Origin: an uncultured Bacilli bacterium | Lineage (GTDB): Bacteria; Bacillota_I; Bacilli_A; RF39; UBA660 | Length of the DNA stretch: 8,712 bases | Reading direction: 5' to 3' | Assembly: GCA_947630935.1 (NCBI GenBank) | Contig: CANRJL010000040.1 | Coordinates: 1 to 8,712 of the forward strand | Shown: one piece after another, positions 1-6,387 of the stretch | Layout of the letters: each line of letters opens with the position of its first letter | Position numbering within the stretch: position 1 is the stretch's first letter | Made by a program: the position numbers and the translations under genes | Notes under the pieces: model-generated | Told to the model about the DNA's origin: nothing | Databases searched by the model: none | The model's input: the letters and a program-made list of their open reading frames with translations, nothing else

Positions 1-2267
1 GTTTATATTTAAAAGATAATGTTTTATTAAGAAGAAAATTAAAATATTCTGATATAAAAGCTAAGTTAGTTGGACATTGGGGTAGTGCTCCAGCGCAAAA
101 TTTTTGCTATGTACATTGTAATCGAGTTATTCAAAAATATAATTTAAAAATGTTGTGGCTTTGTGGACCAGGTCATGCTGGCCAAGCAACAATGGCTAAT
201 GCTTATTTGGAGGGGATATTTTCTAAAACTTATCCTTCTATTACTATGGATGAACAAGGGTTAACGAAGTTTATGAAAAATTTTAGTTTTCCTGGGGGCA
301 CATCTAGTCATGTTGCACCGATGGTTCCAGGGAGTATTCATGAAGGTGGGGAGTTAGGTTATAGTCTTTCTCATGCTTTTGGTGCTGTGCTTGATAATCC
401 TGATTTAATAGCGACTGTAATTATTGGGGATGGTGAGGCTGAAACTGGTCCTTTAGCGACAAGTTGGCATGGTAATAAATTGCTTAACCCTAAAACTGAT
501 GGAGCTGTTTTACCAATTTTAAATTTAAATGGTTATAAAATTGCCAATCCTTCTATTTTGGCAAGAATCAGTCAAAAAGAATTAGATGCCTATTTAAAAG
601 GTTGTGGTTGGGTTCCTTATTATGTAAGTGGGGATGACCCATTAATAATGCATGAACAGATGGCTGAAGTAATGGATGAAGTTATTCAAAAAATTTTAGA
701 TATTCAAAATAAATCACGAAATTCTAAAGAAGTCTCTCGTCCTTTTTGGCCAATGATTGTTCTTGAAACACCTAAAGGATGGACTGGTCCTAAGGAAATA
801 GATGGAAAAAAGATTGAAGGAAGTTTTCGCTCTCATCAAATTCCTATTTTGGTTACAAAAGATAATCTTTTAAGTTTAAAACAGTTAGAAACTTGGTTGC
901 GAAGCTATCATCCTGAAGAACTTTTCGATGAATCGGGAGTTTTAAAAGAGGAATTTTTGTTTTCTTTAACAGATTCGCAAAAAATGAGTGCCAATCCTAT
1001 AGCAAATGGAGGGTTAGTCTTAAAAGAGTTATGTTTACCAGAAGTTTCAGATTATAGTTTTTCGGTTGGATATCCTGGGTCAAAAAATAGTGAAGATATG
1101 CGAAATTTGGGGGCTTATTTAAAAAAAGTTATTGAATTAAATCCAGTTAATTTTCGAATTTTTGGCCCGGATGAAGCTTTATCAAATCGTTTAAATTATG
1201 TTTTTGATGAAACTAATCGCCAATGGATGGGAAAAATTATTAAGGAAGATGAATATTTAGCTTGTGAAGGGAGAGTTATTGATTCTTTTTTGTCTGAACA
1301 TATGGATGAAGGTTTACTTGAGGGATATATTCTAACGGGTAGGCATGGGCTAATTCATTCTTATGAATCTTTTATTAGAATAATTGATTCAATGGTTAGT
1401 CAGCATGCTAAATGGTTAAAAATGGCTAATGAATTAAAATGGCGAAAACCAATTTCTTCTTTAAATATTTTACTTTCTAGTCATTGTTGGCAACAAGACC
1501 ATAATGGATATACTCATCAAGACCCTGGCTTTTTGAATCATGTTATGACTAAAAAAGCTAGTATAAGTCGTATTTATTTACCTTGTGATACTAATACTTT
1601 ATTATGTACAGTTCATCATTGTTTACAAACTAAAAATTATATAAATGTTATTGTTGCTAGTAAACATGAAAGACCACAATGGTTGACAATGAAACAAGCA
1701 ATGCAACATACTGAAAAAGGAATAGGAATTTGGAATTTTGCAAGTAATGATTTTGATAATAACCCTGATATTGTTATGGCTTGTGCAGGAGATACTCCAA
1801 CATTAGAGGTAATGGGGGCTACTTCTTTATTAAGAGATTATATTCCAAATTTGAAAATTAGAGTGGTAAATGTTGTAGATTTGATGCGGTTACAGCCAAA
1901 AAGTTTTCATCCTCATGGTTTAACTGATGAAGAGTACAATTATATTTTTACTAAAAATAAGCCAATTATTTTTGCATTTCATGGGTATCCAAATTTAATA
2001 CATGAACTTACTTATAAAAGATTGAATCAAAATTTACATGTACGAGGATATATTGAAGAGGGAACAATTACAACTCCTTTTGATATGCGCGTTTTAAATA
2101 AGATAGATCGTTATCATTTAGTATTACTTGCTTTAAAATATTTAAAAAATTTTGATGGTGAAAATTTACAAAAATACTGTGAAGCTATGTTAGAAAAACA
2201 TCAAAAATATATTAGAGATTATGGTGTAGATATGAAAGAGATTACTGATTGGAAATGGAATTATTAA
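1..2267 (+). CDS. xfp: Phosphoketolase (xylulose-5-phosphate/fructose-6-phosphate), 5' partial
   Basis: This thiamine-diphosphate enzyme cleaves xylulose 5-phosphate (and usually fructose 6-phosphate) with phosphate, giving acetyl-phosphate plus glyceraldehyde 3-phosphate (or erythrose 4-phosphate). It is cytosolic and belongs to heterolactic or bifid-type sugar catabolism. The reading frame is open from base 3, upstream of the ATG at 150. Those codons encode family sequence (YLKDN, then KLVGHWG at about 66-86), so the true start lies left of the window, with roughly 35-45 residues missing. About 754 residues are visible, consistent with the usual total near 790-800. Motifs in order: GPGHAG (165-182), FPGGTSSHVAP, GSIHEGGELGY, the ThDP motif GDGEAETGPLA from 426 with its distal Asn in LNLNGYK, TPKGWTGP, SFRSHQIP, FRIFGPDE, TGRHG, YESF with the likely catalytic Glu at 1365-1367, DHNGYTHQDPG, and TTPFDMR near the end. 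It resembles clostridial phosphoketolases from memory. The second Gly of the common GPGHGG is Ala here. The gene stands alone and ends in its own terminator. Confidence 0.96.
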   Translation, partial: LYLKDNVLLRRKLKYSDIKAKLVGHWGSAPAQNFCYVHCNRVIQKYNLKMLWLCGPGHAGQATMANAYLEGIFSKTYPSITMDEQGLTKFMKNFSFPGGTSSHVAPMVPGSIHEGGELGYSLSHAFGAVLDNPDLIATVIIGDGEAETGPLATSWHGNKLLNPKTDGAVLPILNLNGYKIANPSILARISQKELDAYLKGCGWVPYYVSGDDPLIMHEQMAEVMDEVIQKILDIQNKSRNSKEVSRPFWPMIVLETPKGWTGPKEIDGKKIEGSFRSHQIPILVTKDNLLSLKQLETWLRSYHPEELFDESGVLKEEFLFSLTDSQKMSANPIANGGLVLKELCLPEVSDYSFSVGYPGSKNSEDMRNLGAYLKKVIELNPVNFRIFGPDEALSNRLNYVFDETNRQWMGKIIKEDEYLACEGRVIDSFLSEHMDEGLLEGYILTGRHGLIHSYESFIRIIDSMVSQHAKWLKMANELKWRKPISSLNILLSSHCWQQDHNGYTHQDPGFLNHVMTKKASISRIYLPCDTNTLLCTVHHCLQTKNYINVIVASKHERPQWLTMKQAMQHTEKGIGIWNFASNDFDNNPDIVMACAGDTPTLEVMGATSLLRDYIPNLKIRVVNVVDLMRLQPKSFHPHGLTDEEYNYIFTKNKPIIFAFHGYPNLIHELTYKRLNQNLHVRGYIEEGTITTPFDMRVLNKIDRYHLVLLALKYLKNFDGENLQKYCEAMLEKHQKYIRDYGVDMKEITDWKWNY

Positions 2268-2284
2268 AAGTAATTCTTTTTTTT
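2257..2284 (+). terminator. Rho-independent terminator of xfp, overlapping its stop codon
   Basis: The stem GGAATTAT (2257-2264) pairs with GTAATTCT (2270-2277), with G-U pairs at both ends. The loop is TAAAA, and eight T's follow (2277-2284). The xfp stop TAA (2265-2267) lies in the loop, so the left arm is coding sequence. The stem is AT-rich but has a compact loop and a good U tract. Confidence 0.7.
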
Positions 2285-2403
2285 GGTAAAGTTCTTTGTT
2301 AACTAATTGCTGTTCTATTTATTTTTTTGGTTAGTTTTGGTATCATATTATTATATGTAGTATTTGAATAACTTTGTTAATATTAGATGTGCATTAGATT
2401 CAT

Positions 2404-2433
2404 TTGTTTAAAAAAATAGATAATGTATATAAT
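2404..2433 (+). promoter_or_regulatory. Sigma-A-type promoter for ymfF-ymfH
   Basis: A perfect -10 box TATAAT (2428-2433) is preceded at 18 bp by a weak -35 TTGTTT (2404-2409). The expected start near 2440 coincides with the first base of the Shine-Dalgarno, so the leader would be only about 13 nt. The rest of the xfp-ymfF gap (2285-2403) is T-rich and shows no gene or clear site. Confidence 0.55.
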
Positions 2434-2439
2434 AATGAA

Positions 2440-2446
2440 AGAGGTG
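2440..2446 (+). promoter_or_regulatory. Ribosome binding site that fixes the ymfF start
   Basis: AGAGGTG lies 6 nt before the ATG at 2453. The in-frame ATG at 2423 has no Shine-Dalgarno and lies upstream of, or inside, the predicted -10 box. The shorter start is therefore the better one. Confidence 0.75.
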
Positions 2447-2452
2447 TACTTT

Positions 2453-3712
2453 ATGAAATATAAGCAGTATGATTTTGAAAGTTTTCGAATTCTAACCATT
2501 CAAAGTAATCATTTTAAGAATGTTCACATGGAAATAAATTTTGTTGATGATGTTGAAAATATATCTATGCCAATTCGGTCTTTTTTAACTAATCTTATTT
2601 CTTATACTACATTAAAATATCCTACTAAAAGAGAATTGTTAATAGCTTTGGAAGAGCTGTATAATAGTTCTTATTATTCTACTTGTTCTCGAGTTGGTCA
2701 TACTTTTTTTTCAACTTTTCTTTTTGATTTTTTGAGTCCTAGATATGTAAATGAAAAAAATTATTTGGAAAAGTGTGTTCAATTTTTTTGTGAGCAAGTA
2801 ATGCAGCCAAATATAAAAGATGGTAAATTTGATGAAAGAAGTATTAATATTATAAAAGAGAGTAAGCATAGTTCTATAGATAGATATAAGGAAAATGCTT
2901 TAAGTTATGCGCTTAAAAAGTCACGAGATTTTTTATTTGCAAATAGTATTACCTCAAAACCTTTAGATGGGACTCATGAAGATATTGAGGCTATTACTAA
3001 TGAAGATTTAGTTAATGATTATCAAAAATTATTTCAAGATTCTAGTGTTGATATTTTAATTGTTGGCGATTTAGATATGGATGAAGTTGTCGCTTATTTT
3101 CAAAAATATTTTCAAAAAAAATCAATTGTTGAAAAACAATATACTAATGTTATAGATAATGCGGTTGGTTCTTTAAAAGAATTAGAAGTTCAAGGAAAGT
3201 ATGTTCAAACTCAATTAATTTTATATTTACAATATGAATCTTTAACTGATTTTGAGTTATTTGCAGTTTCTAAGTTATATTTAACAATTTTAGGAAGTGC
3301 TAATCAATCTGATAAATTAACACAGTATTTACGAATTTTGAATCCTTTAGTTTATCGCAATGCTGTTTGTTTTGTACCGACTAGTAAATATATTTTAATT
3401 AATGCAAGCTTAAATTATAAAAATATTGAAGAAGCTAAAAGGAATATTTATAAAGCTATTTTAGAGATGGAAAAGGGGATGATTGATGAAAATTATTTTG
3501 AAGTTCAAAAAGAAAAGATTTTGTCTAATATGACAATGTATGAAGATGATGAAAGTTATTTGATTGAAGAGTATTATTTTCATGTATTATTTAATCATCC
3601 TTTATCTTCTGAAAAACGAGAATTAATTCAAAAAGTTACAATTGAAGATGTTCAAAAATTTGCCCAAAAATTGCAAAAAACTTTAATATATGTTTTAAAG
3701 GAGGTTGAATAA
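2453..3712 (+). CDS. ymfF: M16 family (insulinase-like) protein, inactive partner, YmfF type
   Basis: This is a 419-residue protein of the M16 metallopeptidase fold, matching the non-catalytic member of the Bacillus YmfF/YmfH pair (also written YfmF/YfmH). In B. subtilis this pair has been linked to 5-aminopentanol modification of elongation factor P; that link is family knowledge, not visible here. The fold is suggested by KYPTKRELLIALEELY in the N-terminal domain, QVMQPN-like text further on, and IVGDLDMDEVVAYFQKYF, the usual domain-ending pattern of M16 proteins. There is no HxxEH zinc motif anywhere, so it is probably not a peptidase and more likely forms a closed heterodimer with its neighbour. 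I chose the ATG at 2453 over 2423 because AGAGGTG precedes it. ymfH starts on the base after its stop codon, which implies translational coupling. No signal peptide or membrane segment is seen, so it is likely cytosolic. Confidence 0.85.
   Translation: MKYKQYDFESFRILTIQSNHFKNVHMEINFVDDVENISMPIRSFLTNLISYTTLKYPTKRELLIALEELYNSSYYSTCSRVGHTFFSTFLFDFLSPRYVNEKNYLEKCVQFFCEQVMQPNIKDGKFDERSINIIKESKHSSIDRYKENALSYALKKSRDFLFANSITSKPLDGTHEDIEAITNEDLVNDYQKLFQDSSVDILIVGDLDMDEVVAYFQKYFQKKSIVEKQYTNVIDNAVGSLKELEVQGKYVQTQLILYLQYESLTDFELFAVSKLYLTILGSANQSDKLTQYLRILNPLVYRNAVCFVPTSKYILINASLNYKNIEEAKRNIYKAILEMEKGMIDENYFEVQKEKILSNMTMYEDDESYLIEEYYFHVLFNHPLSSEKRELIQKVTIEDVQKFAQKLQKTLIYVLKEVE
3697..3704 (+). promoter_or_regulatory. 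Strong ribosome binding site for ymfH inside ymfF
   Basis: AAAGGAGG ends 8 nt before the ymfH ATG (3713) and is encoded in the last codons of ymfF. This supports equal or coupled expression of the two M16 subunits. Confidence 0.8.
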
Positions 3713-4993
3713 ATGCAAGAAATAAAGCTAAAAGGGGTTAATGAAACTGTTTATTTTGAACAGTTAGAAAATGGGTTACCTATTTATATATGGACTAGTG
3801 AATATGCTCATTCTTTTCAAGGAGTTTTAAATGTTTTTTATGGAGCAGATTATTTAGATTTTACAGTAAATCATCGGCGATGTCATGTTCATAGAGGTAC
3901 AGCTCATTATTTAGAACATGTAATGTGTGAGATGGATGATGAACCTCTTTTGGTAAAATTTAATAGATTGGGAAGTTATAGTAATGCTCATACAAGTTAT
4001 ATGAATACGGCTTATGAGTTTTTAGGAACTAGTAAATTAAAAGAAAATCTTGAGCTGTTATTACATGCAATTTTTGAAAAAAAATTTAATAATGAAGAGA
4101 TTGAACATGAAAGAACACCTATTATTGAAGAACAAAGAATGCGAGCTGATAACCCTGAGATACTTTCTTATTTGGCAATGAATGACCTTCTTTATCAAAA
4201 ATATCCTAATAAAGTGGACTTAGGGGGAACTATAGATGATATAAAACAGATAACTAGAGAAGAGTTGGAATTAATTTATCGTTCTTTTTATCATCCAGCT
4301 AATATGACTTTGGTAGTTACAGGAAATGTTTCACCTTATGAGGTTGTCCAAATTGTCAAAGATTTTTTTAAAGATAAACCAATAACTGAATGGATAAAGC
4401 CAAAATTATTAAATTATAAAGAAGGAAAAAGAGTCCATATTAAGCAAAAGACAATTTATGCGAATGTGGAAGTTCCAGAAGTAACTGTTGCTGTTAAAAT
4501 GCCAATGGTTAATTTTGCAAACTATGATTATTTAAAATTAATAAACATGATTAGATTAATTTTAGCGTCTAATTTTAGTAGTACTACGTTGTTTAAAGAG
4601 GAGTTATTAGAAAAAAAATTAATATATAATTTATATTATTCAGCTTATAAAATGTATGATTATTTAATTTTAGAAGTAGGTTGTCGAACAAAATATCCTG
4701 AAGAAATGGCAGATATTTTGTTAACTAAATTAAAAAAATTAACTATAAATGAAGAAGATATTGAAAGAAAAATAAAATCAGCTATCTCGACCTTAGTTTT
4801 AAGTTATGAAAATCATGAAGAAGTTAATTCGATTTTAAGTAATTCTTTGTTATATACGGGAAAAATTATTGAAAATGAAAAAGAAATGTTAGAAAGTATT
4901 TCTATTAAAGCTATTAAAGAAGTTTATCAATTGTTATCATTTAAAGAAATAGTAACTCTTTTTGTTTTGACTAAAGAAAAAAAGCAAGATTAG
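3713..4993 (+). CDS. ymfH: M16 family zinc metallopeptidase, catalytic partner, YmfH type
   Basis: This 426-residue M16 protein is the active partner of the preceding gene. The inverted zinc motif HYLEH is at residues 65-69 (H65 and H69 as ligands, E68 as general base). The third ligand is probably E140 in IIEEQRMRADNP, which fits the family pattern of a Glu about 70-77 residues after HxxEH. The N-terminal FEQLENGLPIYI and the later FYHPANMTLVVTGNVSP are typical M16 text. The C-terminal half lacks a second motif, as expected. The family cleaves peptides inside a closed chamber; the substrate of YmfH-type enzymes is not known to me. In B. subtilis the pair is linked to elongation factor P modification, but no ymfI-like reductase gene lies next to it here. 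The stop TAG overlaps the stop of the convergent hit gene and sits in the loop of a shared terminator. Confidence 0.9.
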   Translation: MQEIKLKGVNETVYFEQLENGLPIYIWTSEYAHSFQGVLNVFYGADYLDFTVNHRRCHVHRGTAHYLEHVMCEMDDEPLLVKFNRLGSYSNAHTSYMNTAYEFLGTSKLKENLELLLHAIFEKKFNNEEIEHERTPIIEEQRMRADNPEILSYLAMNDLLYQKYPNKVDLGGTIDDIKQITREELELIYRSFYHPANMTLVVTGNVSPYEVVQIVKDFFKDKPITEWIKPKLLNYKEGKRVHIKQKTIYANVEVPEVTVAVKMPMVNFANYDYLKLINMIRLILASNFSSTTLFKEELLEKKLIYNLYYSAYKMYDYLILEVGCRTKYPEEMADILLTKLKKLTINEEDIERKIKSAISTLVLSYENHEEVNSILSNSLLYTGKIIENEKEMLESISIKAIKEVYQLLSFKEIVTLFVLTKEKKQD

Positions 4994-5002
4994 TTGCTTT
5001 TT
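4977..5002. terminator. Bidirectional terminator shared by ymfH and hit
   Basis: A perfect 9-bp stem, AAAAAGCAA (4979-4987) with TTGCTTTTT (4994-5002), encloses the loop GATTAG. The A-run at 4977-4983 provides a U tract for minus-strand transcripts, and the T-run at 4998-5002 does so for the plus strand. Both convergent stop codons (ymfH TAG 4991-4993; hit TAA on the minus strand at 4992-4990) fall in the loop. Confidence 0.8.
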
Positions 5003-5358
5003 ATTTGGTTATAGATATCATTAATTGTACTTTGTTCTTGTTTGTTTTTATAATAAGGACAAATATGTAAATGTAAATGCTTAATTTCTTGAGCATCACC
5101 ATAATTTATAGAATATGTTAACCCTTGAGCATTTAGTTTTTTAATAATTATATTGCCTAAATTTTTGGCTGTACTAAATAGTTTTATTAAATCTTCATCG
5201 CTAATTTTAGTGATATCTTCAATGTGATCTTTGGGAATTACTAAAGTGTGTCCTATATTTTGTTGATTAATATCTAAGAAAGCTATAATTTTATCGTCTT
5301 CGTAAAGAATATTACTTGGAATTTCTTTTTGGCTAATTTTACAAAATAAACAATTCAT
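4990..5358 (-). CDS. hit: HIT-family nucleotide-binding hydrolase (HinT-like)
   Basis: This is a 122-residue histidine-triad protein. Family members hydrolyse nucleoside phosphoramidates or similar AMP conjugates through the central triad His. The triad HLHLHIC is at residues 94-100 (HxHxHxx). The N-terminal CLFCKI (Cys3, Cys6) with His45 in IPKDH resembles the zinc-site arrangement of bacterial HIT proteins. GHTLVIPKDH (36-45) and FLDINQQNIG upstream of it are standard HIT text. It is somewhat shorter than the usual ~140 residues, with a brief C-terminal tail. AGGAGG (minus strand, 5372-5367) lies 8 nt before the ATG. The gene is monocistronic, convergent with ymfH and divergent from cotE. 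Physiological substrate is not predictable; role and class are firm. Confidence 0.92.
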   Translation of the reverse strand: MNCLFCKISQKEIPSNILYEDDKIIAFLDINQQNIGHTLVIPKDHIEDITKISDEDLIKLFSTAKNLGNIIIKKLNAQGLTYSINYGDAQEIKHLHLHICPYYKNKQEQSTINDIYNQIKSN

Positions 5359-5378
5359 TTTATTTTCCTCCTATAAAT

Positions 5379-5407
5379 ATTTTAACATTGTTTTTTAGTT
5401 ATTTAAA
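5379..5407 (-). promoter_or_regulatory. Sigma-A-type promoter for hit
   Basis: Read on the minus strand, -35 TTTAAA (5407-5402), a 17-bp spacer, and -10 TAAAAT (5384-5379) preceded by an extended TGT. The predicted start near 5372 is the first A of AGGAGG, giving a leader of about 14 nt. Confidence 0.5.
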
Positions 5408-5408
5408 G

Positions 5409-5437
5409 CACAATTTTTGGGTATTTTGCATAGATTA
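5409..5437 (+). promoter_or_regulatory. Possible sigma-K/sigma-E sporulation promoter for cotE
   Basis: CATAGATTA (5429-5437) fits the remembered sigma-K -10 consensus CATANNNTA exactly. CAC (5409-5411) supplies the sigma-K -35 'mAC' at 17 bp. CATAGATT also matches the sigma-E -10 (CATACAHT) at 7 of 8 positions, with a poor -35. B. subtilis cotE is transcribed by both factors. No good sigma-A promoter is seen in this gap. One caveat: the start would fall almost on the Shine-Dalgarno. Confidence 0.45.
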
Positions 5438-5456
5438 AACTAGAGGTGAAATATTT

Positions 5457-5996
5457 ATGGCAAATTATAAGGAGATTGTGACAAAGGCTGTTGTCGGTAA
5501 AGCTAAAAAAGCTAATACTTTGCATCTTTCACTCACTCCTGATGAAGATATTGATACTGTTTTAGGTTGTTGGGTTATTAATCATAATTTTAAGGGAATT
5601 AATCAAGGTGGTAAAGTGGGAGTTGATGGAGCTTTTGATGTAAATGTTTGGTATAGTTATGAGCATGATACTAAGACAAAGGTAAATTCTAAAAGATATA
5701 GTTATCATGAATTATATCAAGTTCCTTTACGAGGAGAGCAAACATTGACTAATTCTTCAGAAATATTGGTACGTAGTTTAAAACAACCTTCAGTAAGTAA
5801 TGTGGCAATTAAAGATGGCAATATTGTTTTAGAAGTTGATAAAGAATTAGGGGTAGAAATTGTGGGCGATACGAAAATTAAGGTGCCAGTTGAAGATATG
5901 GAAGATGATTATGAAGAAATGATTGATGATTCTGAAGTAGAAGCTATTGATACAGTAGATGAAAATTATTTAGAAACGGCTAATGAAGAAGCTTAA
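5457..5996 (+). CDS. cotE: Outer spore coat morphogenetic protein CotE
   Basis: This 179-residue protein resembles B. subtilis CotE (181 aa as I remember it) along its length. CotE encases the forespore and directs assembly of the outer coat during sporulation. Matching blocks are YKEIVTKAVVGKAKK (4-18), LGCWVINHNF (36-45), FDVNVWYSYEHDTKT (60-74), LKQPSV (108-113) and VEIVGDTKIKVPVE (133-146). The C-terminal tail is strongly acidic, with 17 Asp/Glu among the last 34 residues, as in Bacillus CotE, where the C-terminus is involved in recruiting other coat proteins. The ATG at 5457 is preceded by AGAGGTGA (5442-5449), and an apparent sporulation promoter lies just upstream. It is monocistronic, between hit and rpsP; in B. 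subtilis it lies beside mutSL, so the context differs. Its presence implies an endospore-forming host or a recently spore-forming ancestor. Confidence 0.92.
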   Translation: MANYKEIVTKAVVGKAKKANTLHLSLTPDEDIDTVLGCWVINHNFKGINQGGKVGVDGAFDVNVWYSYEHDTKTKVNSKRYSYHELYQVPLRGEQTLTNSSEILVRSLKQPSVSNVAIKDGNIVLEVDKELGVEIVGDTKIKVPVEDMEDDYEEMIDDSEVEAIDTVDENYLETANEEA

Positions 5997-6009
5997 TACT
6001 TCTTTTTTT
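5985..6009 (+). terminator. Rho-independent terminator of cotE, starting inside the gene
   Basis: GAAGAAG (5985-5991) pairs with CTTCTTT (5999-6005), six Watson-Crick pairs plus a terminal G-U. The loop is 7 nt and holds the cotE stop TAA (5994-5996). The T-run is 6003-6009. Confidence 0.65.
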
Positions 6010-6030
6010 CTTATATAAATAATTTTTTTA

Positions 6031-6065
6031 CTATCTGTCAACCAAAAAAGGTTGACATAGTTTTT
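6031..6065 (+). repeat. Inverted repeat overlapping the rpsP -35 box (terminator-like or operator)
   Basis: TGTCAACC (6036-6043) and GGTTGACA (6050-6057) form a perfect 8-bp dyad around AAAAAA. With a 2-nt bulge on the left, CTAT (6031-6034) also pairs with ATAG (6057-6060). TTTTT (6061-6065) follows, so the RNA would look like an intrinsic terminator. The right arm contains the TTGACA used as -35 box by rpsP. Confidence 0.7.
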
Positions 6066-6080
6066 AGCTTTTGTTATATT
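6052..6080 (+). promoter_or_regulatory. Near-consensus sigma-A promoter for rpsP-khpA
   Basis: Consensus -35 TTGACA (6052-6057), an exact 17-bp spacer, and -10 TATATT (6075-6080) with an extended TGT before it. The expected start is near 6087, giving a leader of about 22 nt that contains AAGGAGG (6093-6099). This is the strongest promoter in the window, as expected for a ribosomal protein gene. Confidence 0.85.
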
Positions 6081-6108
6081 AGTTATGTGAAAAAGGAGGA
6101 ATATTTTT

Positions 6109-6387
6109 ATGGCTGTTAAATTAAGATTAAAAAGAATGGGAGCTAAGGCTAAACCTTTTTATCGTATTGTTGCCGCTGATTCAAGAAGTCCAAGAGATGG
6201 TCGTTTTTTAGAAATTGTAGGTACTTATGACCCAATAAAAGATGCATCTAAGGTTACTGTTGATGAAGAAAAAGCTTTATATTGGTTAAGTAAAGGAGCT
6301 CAACCTACTGATACAGTACGTAATATTTTAAGTAAACAAGGAATTCTAAAAAAATTTGCTGATTCAAAGAAAAAGAGTGTTAAATAA
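6109..6387 (+). CDS. rpsP: 30S ribosomal protein S16
   Basis: This 92-residue protein is S16 over its full length. The N-terminal KLRLKRMGAKAKPFYRIVAADSRSPRDGRFLE (residues 4-35) is the hallmark of the family, followed by VGTYDP and the AQPTDTVRNILSKQGI segment near residues 64-79. S16 binds 16S rRNA in the 5' and central regions and is needed for 30S assembly. AAGGAGG precedes the ATG by 9 nt. Its stop codon overlaps the khpA start by one base (TAATG), the same coupling as in the Bacillus rpsP-ylqC pair. The usual downstream rimM, trmD and rplS are absent, and ffh is not upstream. Confidence 0.97.
   Translation: MAVKLRLKRMGAKAKPFYRIVAADSRSPRDGRFLEIVGTYDPIKDASKVTVDEEKALYWLSKGAQPTDTVRNILSKQGILKKFADSKKKSVK

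Noticed and set aside
150..152. Start of the phosphoketolase at the first in-window ATG
   Set aside because: The frame stays open upstream to base 3 and encodes conserved family residues (YLKDN, KLVGHWG), so this Met is internal.
2301..2336. Second hairpin after xfp, AACTAATT with GGTTAGTT
   Set aside because: The loop is 20 nt, two pairs are G-U, and no good T-run follows. A better terminator already lies at 2257-2284.
2423..2452. Upstream ATG start adding ten residues to YmfF
   Set aside because: It has no ribosome binding site and precedes or overlaps the TATAAT box, whereas AGAGGTG is spaced correctly for the ATG at 2453.
6036..6057. S16 autoregulatory leader or riboswitch before rpsP
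   Set aside because: The dyad lies upstream of the expected transcription start (about 6087), so it would not be part of the rpsP RNA. The remaining leader is too short for a structured element.
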